From: Thermoplasmata archaeon
GTDB taxonomy: Archaea; Thermoplasmatota; E2; DHVEG-1
Length of the DNA: 8,470 nt
Assembly: GCA_030637965.1 (NCBI GenBank)
Contig: DAOWFO010000042.1
Coordinates: 1 to 8,470, forward strand
Reading direction: 5' to 3'
Shown here: positions 1 through 5,903 of the stretch, one piece after another
How positions within the stretch are numbered: the first letter of the stretch is position 1
How the letters are laid out: each line of letters begins with the position of its first letter
Made by a program: the position numbers and the translations under genes
Notes under the pieces: model-generated
The model's database searches: none
What the model was told of the DNA's origin: nothing
What the model saw: only the letters and a program-made list of their open reading frames with translations

Positions 1-519
1 AGCAAGTCTTCTACTAATATCTGGGACTTTTTGATTCGGTGCAAGATTCGAACACACTGCAAGAATTGAATTACGATGTCCACCAGCTTCAATCCAAACT
101 GGAATATCAACATTATCTAAGAACCGATAGTTGATCATACACCCCCTTCCATATCCCATAATGATAAGATCATACTCTTGTTTTTTCAGTTCAGAAGAAA
201 TAACTACGCTAAACTCGCCTTTTATTACTCTATGATCGTAAGGAATATTATTCTTTGTAAATAACGATTCTGAATATTCAAATACAATATCATCTGCAGT
301 TTGCCTTTGTTTACTCATGATATCACGTTCGGTTTCAATTATATCATGATAGGTCCTATGGACATCAGATCTTTTTTTTGTTTGATTAAGAGTCTTTTCC
401 TCAATAATATACACCAAATCAACTGTACTTTTATATTTCTCAGCAAGAAAAACACATCGTTTAAGCACATCTTTTGAATAAAACTCTGATGATACAGGAA
501 CTAATATTTTTTTAAACAT
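1..519 (-). CDS. Universal stress protein (UspA-like), tandem-domain, 3' end cut by window edge
   Basis: An open frame of 173 codons begins with ATG at 519 and runs off the left edge without a stop. The first residues, MFKKILVPVSSEFYSKDVLK, are the usual UspA beta1-alpha1 opening. KQEYDLIIMG at about 113-122 is the conserved strand before the nucleotide loop. After about residue 150, SILAVCSNLAPN begins what looks like a second Usp domain, so the whole protein is probably a tandem Usp of about 280 residues. The usual G-x2-G-x9-G-S/T nucleotide motif is degenerate here (GYGRGCMINYRFLDN, no G-S/T), so the first domain may not bind ATP. It lies 75 nt behind an SLC13 transporter on the same strand; Usp proteins are often encoded beside or fused to transporters. 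The best SD-like sequence (GAAGG) is rather far from the ATG. The Usp family call is firm; its role is unknown. Confidence 0.8.
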   Translation of the reverse strand, partial: MFKKILVPVSSEFYSKDVLKRCVFLAEKYKSTVDLVYIIEEKTLNQTKKRSDVHRTYHDIIETERDIMSKQRQTADDIVFEYSESLFTKNNIPYDHRVIKGEFSVVISSELKKQEYDLIIMGYGRGCMINYRFLDNVDIPVWIEAGGHRNSILAVCSNLAPNQKVPDISRRLA

Positions 520-594
520 ATTGCATCAATCTCGACCTTCAATACCCATTATAGGAATAGTAGTTGTTAATTTTTATCTTTATTTTTGTATTAT

Positions 595-2022
595 TCATAG
601 TCCTAAAACACCTTTCCAATAGATAATTGCTATAGCAAACAGAATTCCAATACAAGCAATATTTGCAATGACTCCAGCCTTCAATAAATCCCTAGTAGAA
701 AAATATCCAGAAGAATACGTTATAGCGTTTCCAGGTGTAGCAACCACCAGCATAAATGCCAAACCACCACTTAAAGCTATTAGCATAGCTGAAAGAAGAG
801 GACTTACTCCTGGTATTTCAGTCGCAATTGCAAGACCAATTGGAAGCAATACAGCAACAGCTCCTGTATTTGACATTGCATTAGTAAGAATAACAGTAAA
901 TATTATTAATCCAAGAATTACAAATATGGGATTCCCGCCCATAGTATCAATGAGACTATGCGCGATCCATGCACCTGCACCTGTCTGCTGCATACCAATA
1001 CCAAGAGTTATTGCACCACCATATAGCAAAATTATTCCCCACGGAAGTCGCTGTTCAACATCCTTCCAAGAGATACTACCAGTAAAAAACAATATCACAC
1101 AACCTAGAATTGCAATACCCGCAAGACCAAAGTATGTATACTGAGAAAAAAAGATCCATAAAAACACAGTGAAACATAACACAAATAAAACTGTTAATTC
1201 TTGTTTACCCAATGATCCTTCAAGAGCAACCTGATTTTCAATTTCCTTTTTTGCAAGAGAAATATCACGGATCTCAACAGGAAATGAAATATGTAAAATA
1301 AACCATACTACAGGTAGCGAAATAAACACTACAGGCATTGAATATAACATCCAATCAAAAAAAGATACCTTTATTCCAATATCTGCCAGAAAACTAATGG
1401 TAAGAGGATTACGTGCACCACCAATAAGAGTACCTAAACTACCAATGGAACATCCATAAGCAACACAAAGCATGCTTATTTTTCCAAAATTACTCATACG
1501 TGGAACAATTTTCATGGCAAGAAGAATCGATACAATGATTGGTAAAAACAATGCCGCAACTCCATGATTCGGAATTACAAACGACAATAACGCACATGAA
1601 AGCATTATCCCAAATGTAAAAAAACGAGGGCTACTTTCAAAACGTCGTAGAAAGCCAAGAGCCATTCTCCTATGTAATCCATATTTCTCAACAGCACCAG
1701 CAATAATAAATGCACCTATTAAAAAGAAAATAGCCTGATTGCCAAATGAGGAAAACACATTATCTGCAGAAATAATTCCAAGCAAGGGTTGAAGTATCAT
1801 AATTAAAAGACCAGTAACGGCAAGTGGAATCGGTTCAGTTATCCATAGCACAGCTGCCATGATCAGAATTCCAATCATCATCTGAGCGTCATGAGTTAAA
1901 CCTACTGGTGTTGGAATAAAATAAAAAATTATTAGAATAAAAAATGACAATGATATAAAAAAGATATTTTTTTTGGTAACCCTTGATTCATAGGGTTTCT
2001 TAAGAGTATGATCCATTATCAT
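595..2022 (-). CDS. SLC13/DASS-family sodium/anion symporter (likely sulfate or dicarboxylate)
   Basis: A 475-residue polytopic membrane protein of the divalent anion:Na+ symporter family (CitM/NadC/INDY type), of normal length. The N-terminal half has the family hallmark TEPIPLAVTGL at 62-72. The first-repeat hairpin has FVIPNHGVAALFLPI (148-162), followed by GTLIGGARNPL (197-207). The second repeat has LTNAMSNTGAVAVLLPI (379-395), with the canonical SNT at 384-386, and then VATPGNAITYSSG (427-439). About eleven hydrophobic segments are visible, with a charged linker at about 250-275. The first-repeat SNT is replaced by PNH, which alters residues that hold sodium and substrate in characterised members. 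Its place behind ATP sulfurylase, APS kinase and a sulfotransferase suggests sulfate as substrate; this is inference, since the family also carries C4-dicarboxylates and citrate. There is no convincing SD before ATG 2022 or the second ATG at 2016. The 41-nt gap from the sulfotransferase leaves a separate promoter possible. Confidence 0.9.
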   Translation of the reverse strand: MIMDHTLKKPYESRVTKKNIFFISLSFFILIIFYFIPTPVGLTHDAQMMIGILIMAAVLWITEPIPLAVTGLLIMILQPLLGIISADNVFSSFGNQAIFFLIGAFIIAGAVEKYGLHRRMALGFLRRFESSPRFFTFGIMLSCALLSFVIPNHGVAALFLPIIVSILLAMKIVPRMSNFGKISMLCVAYGCSIGSLGTLIGGARNPLTISFLADIGIKVSFFDWMLYSMPVVFISLPVVWFILHISFPVEIRDISLAKKEIENQVALEGSLGKQELTVLFVLCFTVFLWIFFSQYTYFGLAGIAILGCVILFFTGSISWKDVEQRLPWGIILLYGGAITLGIGMQQTGAGAWIAHSLIDTMGGNPIFVILGLIIFTVILTNAMSNTGAVAVLLPIGLAIATEIPGVSPLLSAMLIALSGGLAFMLVVATPGNAITYSSGYFSTRDLLKAGVIANIACIGILFAIAIIYWKGVLGL

Positions 2023-2063
2023 TTTAGTCTAAGTATTATCAAACACCATGTTATTGAGTGTTA

Positions 2064-2636
2064 CTATTTCTTATGACGATACAGTTTTCTATCAATAGCC
2101 TTAACCATTGTATCAATATCACCTACTGATATCTCAAGAAAATCTAATATCTTTTTAATCTCATGATTAGGATTAGCTAATATCTTATTATAGTTAATAA
2201 ATAAAACATCAATATCCTTTCTTTCAGATATCGTTTCTTTTATCGTATTATTCAATTTTATAAATGCTTTTTTTGTTTCATCTCTTGCTTTATCTCTTAT
2301 ACCTGCCATTTCTTCCATGGAATCCAGAATTTCCTCGATATTTCTTTCTGAATAGATAATTTTATAACGACTTATTGGAAGAAATTTAAGGCCATATGCT
2401 GTAATTTTAATGAACGATCCTTTATACTTATCAAATTGAAATGATTTATCAATAAGTTTATTTATTATTTTCCCGCCCTCTAGTTCATAGTATCCCTTTG
2501 GATTATCCTGATCTGACTTTCTTGATCTGTCAAACTCTATTGGAATACCACCAGCATTAAGAATCTGCATTATCATTGACGTACCAGATCGTTCTAGTCC
2601 AGATACAATAAAATTTGTATCAGAATCAAGTTTCAT
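2064..2636 (-). CDS. PAPS-dependent sulfotransferase (short, soluble)
   Basis: A protein of 190 residues from ATG 2636. Near the N-terminus FIVSGLERSGTSMIMQIL (about 9-26) is the 5'-phosphosulfate-binding loop, with the RSGTS core. DNPKGYYELEG (about 44-54) matches the NPxGxxE segment of prokaryotic sulfotransferases. YKIIYSERNIEEILDSM (about 91-107) is the 3'-phosphate-binding strand and helix, with Arg98 and Ser106 spaced eight apart, as in characterised cytosolic sulfotransferases. It should move the sulfuryl group from PAPS to an acceptor and release PAP. There is no signal peptide or membrane segment, so it probably acts in the cytoplasm. At 190 residues it is short for the superfamily, so the acceptor-binding part is small and the acceptor cannot be predicted. 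An in-frame GTG at 2645 would add three codons, but that GTG is part of the SD GGTGA for ATG 2636. The APS kinase stop also overlaps this SD, implying translational coupling. Confidence 0.88.
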   Translation of the reverse strand: MKLDSDTNFIVSGLERSGTSMIMQILNAGGIPIEFDRSRKSDQDNPKGYYELEGGKIINKLIDKSFQFDKYKGSFIKITAYGLKFLPISRYKIIYSERNIEEILDSMEEMAGIRDKARDETKKAFIKLNNTIKETISERKDIDVLFINYNKILANPNHEIKKILDFLEISVGDIDTMVKAIDRKLYRHKK

Positions 2637-2641
2637 TAATT

Positions 2642-2646
2642 TCACC
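2642..2646 (-). promoter_or_regulatory. Shine-Dalgarno GGTGA for the sulfotransferase, overlapping the cysC stop
   Basis: On the minus strand GGTGA is followed by AATTA and then ATG. The TGA inside it (2644-2642) is the stop codon of the upstream APS kinase. This decides the start at 2636 over the GTG at 2645 and suggests termination-coupled initiation. Confidence 0.6.
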
Positions 2647-3253
2647 GTTTGATTAATCCTAAATCCTCCAATTTCTTAATGACTTTATCTGCACTCTCAT
2701 CTACTGTCTCATTGTCTGTATCGATAATTATCTCAGGGTTTTCTGGTTCTTCATAAGGCGCATTAATGCCAGTGAAATCTTTTATTTCACCAGCTCTTGC
2801 TTTTTTATACATACCTTTAGGATCTCTTTTTTCACAGGTTTCAAGAGATGCTTTTGTATACACCTCAAGAAATCTACCTTCTCTAGCTAACTTTCTGCAG
2901 AAATTTCTATCTTTTGCATAAGGCGAAATAAAGGCAGTTAGAGTAATCAAACCTGCATCTGCAAAAAGATTAGCTACTTCGGATATTCTCCGAATATTTT
3001 CTTTTCTTGCTTCAGGAGAAAACCCAAGATCCTTATTTAATCCATGACGGATATTATCACCATCGAGTATATACGCAAGTTTTCCCATTTCCTGTAACTT
3101 ATATGCAACCTCATTTGCAACTGTTGATTTTCCACTACCAGAAAGACCAGTGAACCATAAAATAACTCCTTTTTGTTTTAAAAGTTGTTCACGTTCTTTT
3201 CTTTCTACTTTATGATCATGCCACACAACATTTGTTGCTCTTTGTTCATTCAT
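2642..3253 (-). CDS. cysC: Adenylylsulfate (APS) kinase
   Basis: Phosphorylates adenosine 5'-phosphosulfate at the 3'-hydroxyl with ATP to give PAPS, the universal sulfuryl donor. The 203-residue product has every hallmark of the family: the NVVWH opening, Walker A GLSGSGKST (36-44), LDGDNIRHGLN (63-73) and GFSPEARKENIRR (77-89). FISPYAKDR (108-116) carries the conserved serine, and RDPKGMYKKARAGEIKDFTG ends in the lid with APYEEPENPE. Length is normal. I place the start at ATG 3253 because GTGAT lies 7 nt upstream of it and the gap to the preceding gene (19 nt) then matches the rest of the operon. An ATG at 3271 would add six residues (MRVIRN) but has no SD. The gene sits between a DHH phosphoesterase and a sulfotransferase in the sulfate-activation operon. 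Confidence 0.96.
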   Translation of the reverse strand: MNEQRATNVVWHDHKVERKEREQLLKQKGVILWFTGLSGSGKSTVANEVAYKLQEMGKLAYILDGDNIRHGLNKDLGFSPEARKENIRRISEVANLFADAGLITLTAFISPYAKDRNFCRKLAREGRFLEVYTKASLETCEKRDPKGMYKKARAGEIKDFTGINAPYEEPENPEIIIDTDNETVDESADKVIKKLEDLGLIKR

Positions 3254-3260
3254 ATTTCTA

Positions 3261-3265
3261 ATCAC
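3261..3265 (-). promoter_or_regulatory. Shine-Dalgarno GTGAT deciding the cysC start
   Basis: GTGAT, within GAGAGTGATT, matches the core of the archaeal SD GGAGGTGATC and is 7 nt before ATG 3253. The earlier in-frame ATG (3271) is preceded only by AAAATTAAA, so the downstream start is preferred. Confidence 0.5.
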
Positions 3266-3272
3266 TCTCATT

Positions 3273-4250
3273 TTAATTTTTAGATAGAAATTCCATTATC
3301 TCATCAATAAAGGAATCAGTTTTATCCTTAGGAAGTATTATTCCAAGGACTTCTTTTTTACCACCGCATTTAAACCCAAGGGTTTTTCCACGCTCGATCA
3401 TAGATTCAAGATTTTTTGTACTTCTCACATACAATTGATCTTTATCATCAAAAAAACCAGTATTGATAACCATCGTATTTTTCCCGCTATCCCAAGCAAC
3501 TTTTCTTGTTATTGTTGAAATTATATTATAAGTGGTGTTTATTTTTTTCACAATAATTCCATCTATTTCATCTGTAGGGCTTTCTAGATGTTTTGTAATT
3601 TCTTTATTCAGTTTTCTAAGGTTTTGATTCCATTGAATATTTTTTAGTATGCTATCAGCTGATTTGTACTCGAAGAGAAGACGTGGAACTTTTTCTACTG
3701 CTTTTTTATCACCCAGTTTATAATTAGTATCTAAAAGATAAACTATCTTTAATAAATCATCAAATTGTAAATTATTTTTTTGACAAAATTTATTTATAAT
3801 ATTATTAAAGGTTTTGTTGTTTTTTATCCTCTGTTCATGATCACCAACCACACCTATCAAAGAAAATAGATTCACATTATTACCTAGAAAATCATTGACA
3901 ATCCAACTAGCTGAGGGATAAATATCTGGATTTTCTCCTTTAATTATCGGGTTATTGTGATATACTTCTTTTATAACATTTCCTAAGTGATGATCAAAAA
4001 TGAATACCTTTGCGTTTTCTGCTAATCTAAGAACGTCTGCTTCAGGTAGAGACATATCAACAACAATTACATAATCATATTTTGAATATTCATTAAGCTC
4101 TTTTTCTGTTAGGAGATAATTACCAAGCTTAGGTGTTTTATTAACAATTTTTTTATTAAATAATCGGTATAACAAAAGATGAGCGGAACTTATACCATCA
4201 GCATCCCAATGATGTATTATGAGACCTTTTCCTTGTAGTTCATCTAGCAT
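3273..4250 (-). CDS. DHH-family phosphoesterase (NrnA/RecJ-like), candidate PAP phosphatase
   Basis: A 325-residue protein with the DHH metal-site motifs in order: IIHHWDADGISSA (11-23; Asp16 and Asp18 as metal ligands), VIVVDMS (61-67; Asp65), FIFDHHLGNV (83-92; the name-giving Asp86-His87-His88) and GVVGDHEQ (133-140; Asp137). A C-terminal DHHA1-like region ends with CGGKKEVLG (295-303), a degenerate form of the GGHxxAxG substrate motif. The architecture matches short DHH-DHHA1 enzymes, which include bacterial NrnA, an oligoribonuclease that also dephosphorylates 3'-phosphoadenosine 5'-phosphate (PAP). It lies between ATP sulfurylase and APS kinase, with gaps of 16 nt and 19 nt. PAP is what the downstream sulfotransferase releases, so PAP hydrolysis is the most economical role. 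That is inference; a nanoRNase or c-di-AMP-type phosphodiesterase remains possible. The SD AGGT precedes ATG 4250. Confidence 0.85.
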   Translation of the reverse strand: MLDELQGKGLIIHHWDADGISSAHLLLYRLFNKKIVNKTPKLGNYLLTEKELNEYSKYDYVIVVDMSLPEADVLRLAENAKVFIFDHHLGNVIKEVYHNNPIIKGENPDIYPSASWIVNDFLGNNVNLFSLIGVVGDHEQRIKNNKTFNNIINKFCQKNNLQFDDLLKIVYLLDTNYKLGDKKAVEKVPRLLFEYKSADSILKNIQWNQNLRKLNKEITKHLESPTDEIDGIIVKKINTTYNIISTITRKVAWDSGKNTMVINTGFFDDKDQLYVRSTKNLESMIERGKTLGFKCGGKKEVLGIILPKDKTDSFIDEIMEFLSKN

Positions 4251-4266
4251 TATTATAACCTACAAT

Positions 4267-5391
4267 CTATTCAACAAATGGTTTTTCGAACTTCAAAATC
4301 ATCTCTGATACTTCCTTTCGCATCATATCTTCAGAAGGTATTTCACCATTTCTAAGAATCTCTCTTATTTTCTTACCACTGAAATTTATGTGATATTCTT
4401 GGTCATGGGGACATATTTTGTCGTTAACAACACTACCACACTTTGAACATTTGGAAAACGATCGGAAGAAAATAGGAATTATTCCTAAATCTGGGAATTC
4501 TGAAAATATATCATGTGCATCGTAAGGCCCATAATAGTTAGATACTCCTGCATGATCTCTTCCTACAATAAAATGTGTACACCCATAGTTTTTACGCATA
4601 ATGGCATGATGAATTGCTTCACGAGGACCTGCATATTTCATTGAAGTTCTTAGAATTGACATCACTGCTCTTTCTTTAAGGTAATAATTTTTCATCAATG
4701 CCTCGTATGACTTAAGAATAACCTCGTCTCTGAAATCTCCTGTTTTTTTCTTACCAATAATTGGATTTATAAATATTCCATCTACAAAAGTAAGAGCAGT
4801 TTTTTGAACATACTCATGGCCCATATGTGGTGGATTACGTGTCTGAAATGCTACTATATCTTTCCATCCTTTTTCTTTAAATAAAAAACGAGTTTCTTTT
4901 GGTGAAAGATTATAGTCGTCAAACTCTCTAGATTTGTAGTCAATAAGTGAGATTTTTCCCCCTATGAATTTCTGCCTCATTTTGTATATATTTGCAACAC
5001 CAGGGTGTTTTACATCTTGAGTCCTATATATTTCCTGTGAAAGAGTTTTTTTATCATATGTATAGATTTCTTCAATGTCTAATAATGCTCGGACACCATT
5101 TTCTTTATCTTCTAAAAGTACTGTATCCCCTTCACTCAAATCTTTTTTATCAGAATCCAGTAGAATGGGTATTGTCCAAGGAGTATCACTTTCTAATCTT
5201 TTTTCTTTAACAACATTTTCAAGATCATTATAACAAAGAAATCCTTTTAGTGGTGAGAATACTCCGTTTGCAATGTTTAATAAATCTTCTGAGACGTTAG
5301 TGTTTATCTTAATTTTTGTTATTTCGTTTAAATTTTGCAGTTCTTTTTTTAAGTGTCTGCTTATAAGTTTATTACCGTGTGCTCTTGGCAT
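4267..5391 (-). CDS. sat: Sulfate adenylyltransferase (ATP sulfurylase)
   Basis: Catalyses ATP + sulfate to APS + pyrophosphate, the entry step of sulfate activation in the cytoplasm. The 374-residue product is the single-domain form without a C-terminal APS-kinase-like domain. The N-terminal PUA-like part has ANGVFSPLKGFL (41-52). The catalytic core has QTRNPPHMGHE (183-193; HxGH nucleotidyltransferase signature, commonly HRAH in the family) and VGRDHAGVSNYYGPYDA (276-292). A zinc knuckle is visible as Cys315-x2-Cys318-x8-Cys327 with His329 close by, as in thermophilic and archaeal enzymes. FSGKKIREIL (337-346) is the usual closing ISGTxxR-type motif. All active-site motifs look intact. ATG 5391 follows the SD GAGGT with a 7-nt spacer, 19 nt after the RHH gene. 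The partner of cysC in the same operon makes PAPS production the evident purpose. Confidence 0.97.
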   Translation of the reverse strand: MPRAHGNKLISRHLKKELQNLNEITKIKINTNVSEDLLNIANGVFSPLKGFLCYNDLENVVKEKRLESDTPWTIPILLDSDKKDLSEGDTVLLEDKENGVRALLDIEEIYTYDKKTLSQEIYRTQDVKHPGVANIYKMRQKFIGGKISLIDYKSREFDDYNLSPKETRFLFKEKGWKDIVAFQTRNPPHMGHEYVQKTALTFVDGIFINPIIGKKKTGDFRDEVILKSYEALMKNYYLKERAVMSILRTSMKYAGPREAIHHAIMRKNYGCTHFIVGRDHAGVSNYYGPYDAHDIFSEFPDLGIIPIFFRSFSKCSKCGSVVNDKICPHDQEYHINFSGKKIREILRNGEIPSEDMMRKEVSEMILKFEKPFVE

Positions 5392-5398
5392 TTTATAT

Positions 5399-5403
5399 AC
5401 CTC
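5399..5403 (-). promoter_or_regulatory. Shine-Dalgarno GAGGT for sat
   Basis: GAGGT lies 7 nt before ATG 5391, inside the 19-nt gap after the RHH stop codon. It supports the chosen start and operon-internal reinitiation. Confidence 0.6.
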
Positions 5404-5410
5404 AGCTTTT

Positions 5411-5647
5411 TTAATCCAAATACCCTAGTGCCCTTAGCCTATCCTTAACTTTTTCTTCATCTTCTTTACTAAAGGCTTCATCATCCTCTTCGTTCTCTAT
5501 TCCAGATATAACCTCTCTCAGAACATAGGTAACATATGCGGAAAGAGAGTGAAAACCTGTTCCTTCTATTCTCTTCTTAATTTTTTCTGCTAACTGAGAC
5601 GGTATTGAAATTGTTGTAAACTTTTTATCTTCTTTTTCTTCTGCCAT
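5411..5647 (-). CDS. Ribbon-helix-helix (CopG/RHH_1) regulator, first gene of the sulfate-activation operon
   Basis: A 78-residue protein from ATG 5647. KKFTTISIP (8-16) is the DNA-contacting beta strand. SQLAEKIKKRI (17-27) is helix A, and HSLSAYVTYVLREVISGI (33-50) is helix B, the usual RHH_1 order. An acidic linker (ENEEDDEAF) leads to a helical tail ending in RLRALGYLD. I recall similar LRALGY tails on other RHH proteins and on some unrelated proteins, but cannot confirm this here. RHH dimers bind short repeated operators and commonly autoregulate. A repeat array of fitting size lies 15 nt upstream. No toxin gene follows, so this is more likely an operon regulator than an antitoxin. The in-frame GTG at 5656 would add MID, but it is part of the SD-like GAGTGAT before ATG 5647, so I take the ATG. 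Confidence 0.85.
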   Translation of the reverse strand: MAEEKEDKKFTTISIPSQLAEKIKKRIEGTGFHSLSAYVTYVLREVISGIENEEDDEAFSKEDEEKVKDRLRALGYLD

Positions 5648-5651
5648 ATCT

Positions 5652-5658
5652 ATCACTC
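5652..5658 (-). promoter_or_regulatory. Shine-Dalgarno-like GAGTGAT before the RHH gene
   Basis: GAGTGAT lies 4 nt before ATG 5647 on the minus strand. The GTG within it is in frame and could be mistaken for a start. The close spacing makes this call moderate. Confidence 0.4.
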
Positions 5659-5662
5659 ATAA

Positions 5663-5702
5663 CTACATATAGTTATATTTAACTATATTTAATTATATGT
5701 AA
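5663..5702. promoter_or_regulatory. Candidate RHH operator: four 10-bp repeats forming an imperfect palindrome
   Basis: Read on the plus strand, four consecutive 10-mers line up: CTACATATAG, TTATATTTAA, CTATATTTAA and TTATATGTAA. The outer two are inverted copies of each other at 8 of 10 positions, and the 40 bp as a whole is an imperfect palindrome. The 10-bp phase puts each unit on the same face of the helix, as expected for cooperative binding by RHH dimers. It covers positions -16 to -55 relative to the RHH start codon, so occupancy would block transcription or early elongation. Low-complexity AT DNA inflates such matches, so this remains a candidate. Confidence 0.45.
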
Positions 5703-5712
5703 TTAAACATTA

Positions 5713-5726
5713 CTTATTAAGTTTTT
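5713..5726 (-). promoter_or_regulatory. Possible BRE/TATA for the sulfate-activation operon
   Basis: On the minus strand AAAAACTTAATAAG resembles an A-rich BRE followed by a weak archaeal TATA element. It would place transcription start near 5690, inside the repeat array. AT-rich sequence offers other candidates, including within the array itself (TTAAATATA). Confidence 0.25.
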
Positions 5727-5890
5727 GGATTGGTTATTTTTAAATAAAATCTAAAAACAAGGTCTCATATTGTAAAAAACTTCTACGATAATTAATATTT
5801 TAATACATTTGTAAAGCTGTATATCTAATTGAGACAATCTATTAAAAGTGTTAAACGATTTCCTCTTTTGATCTGAAAGTTTATTACAGA

Positions 5891-5896
5891 GAGGGT
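5891..5896 (+). promoter_or_regulatory. Shine-Dalgarno GAGGGT supporting the TTG start of purQ
   Basis: GAGGGT is followed by a 7-nt spacer and TTG at 5904. The next in-frame ATG (5940) would delete the first beta strand of the domain, so this site decides the unusual start. Confidence 0.6.
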
Positions 5897-5903
5897 AGAA
5901 AAA

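Larger units (their letters stand above)
5703..5903. other. Divergent intergenic region between the RHH operon and purQ
   Basis: About 200 nt of AT-rich DNA with no coding sequence I can support. It should hold promoters in both directions. For purQ, the most plausible TATA-like stretch is CTGTATATCTAA around 5818-5829, giving a leader of roughly 55 nt that includes the SD. TTTATTA at 5880-5886 is too close to the start to leave an SD on the transcript. I see no structured leader or riboswitch. Confidence 0.4.

Noticed and set aside
668..1144. Plus-strand open frame of 158 codons
   Set aside because: Lies wholly antisense to the well-supported SLC13 gene. The composition reflects the reverse complement of membrane segments, and there is no SD or family motif.
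4992..5210. Plus-strand open frame of 72 codons
   Set aside because: Antisense to the ATP sulfurylase coding region, with no recognisable domain.
5411..5647. RHH gene as the antitoxin of a toxin-antitoxin pair
   Set aside because: The next gene is ATP sulfurylase, and no small toxin-like frame is adjacent on either strand.
5762..5835. GTCTCA at 5762-5767 and TGAGAC at 5830-5835 as an inverted repeat
   Set aside because: Only six exact pairs over a 62-nt separation in AT-rich DNA; expected by chance.
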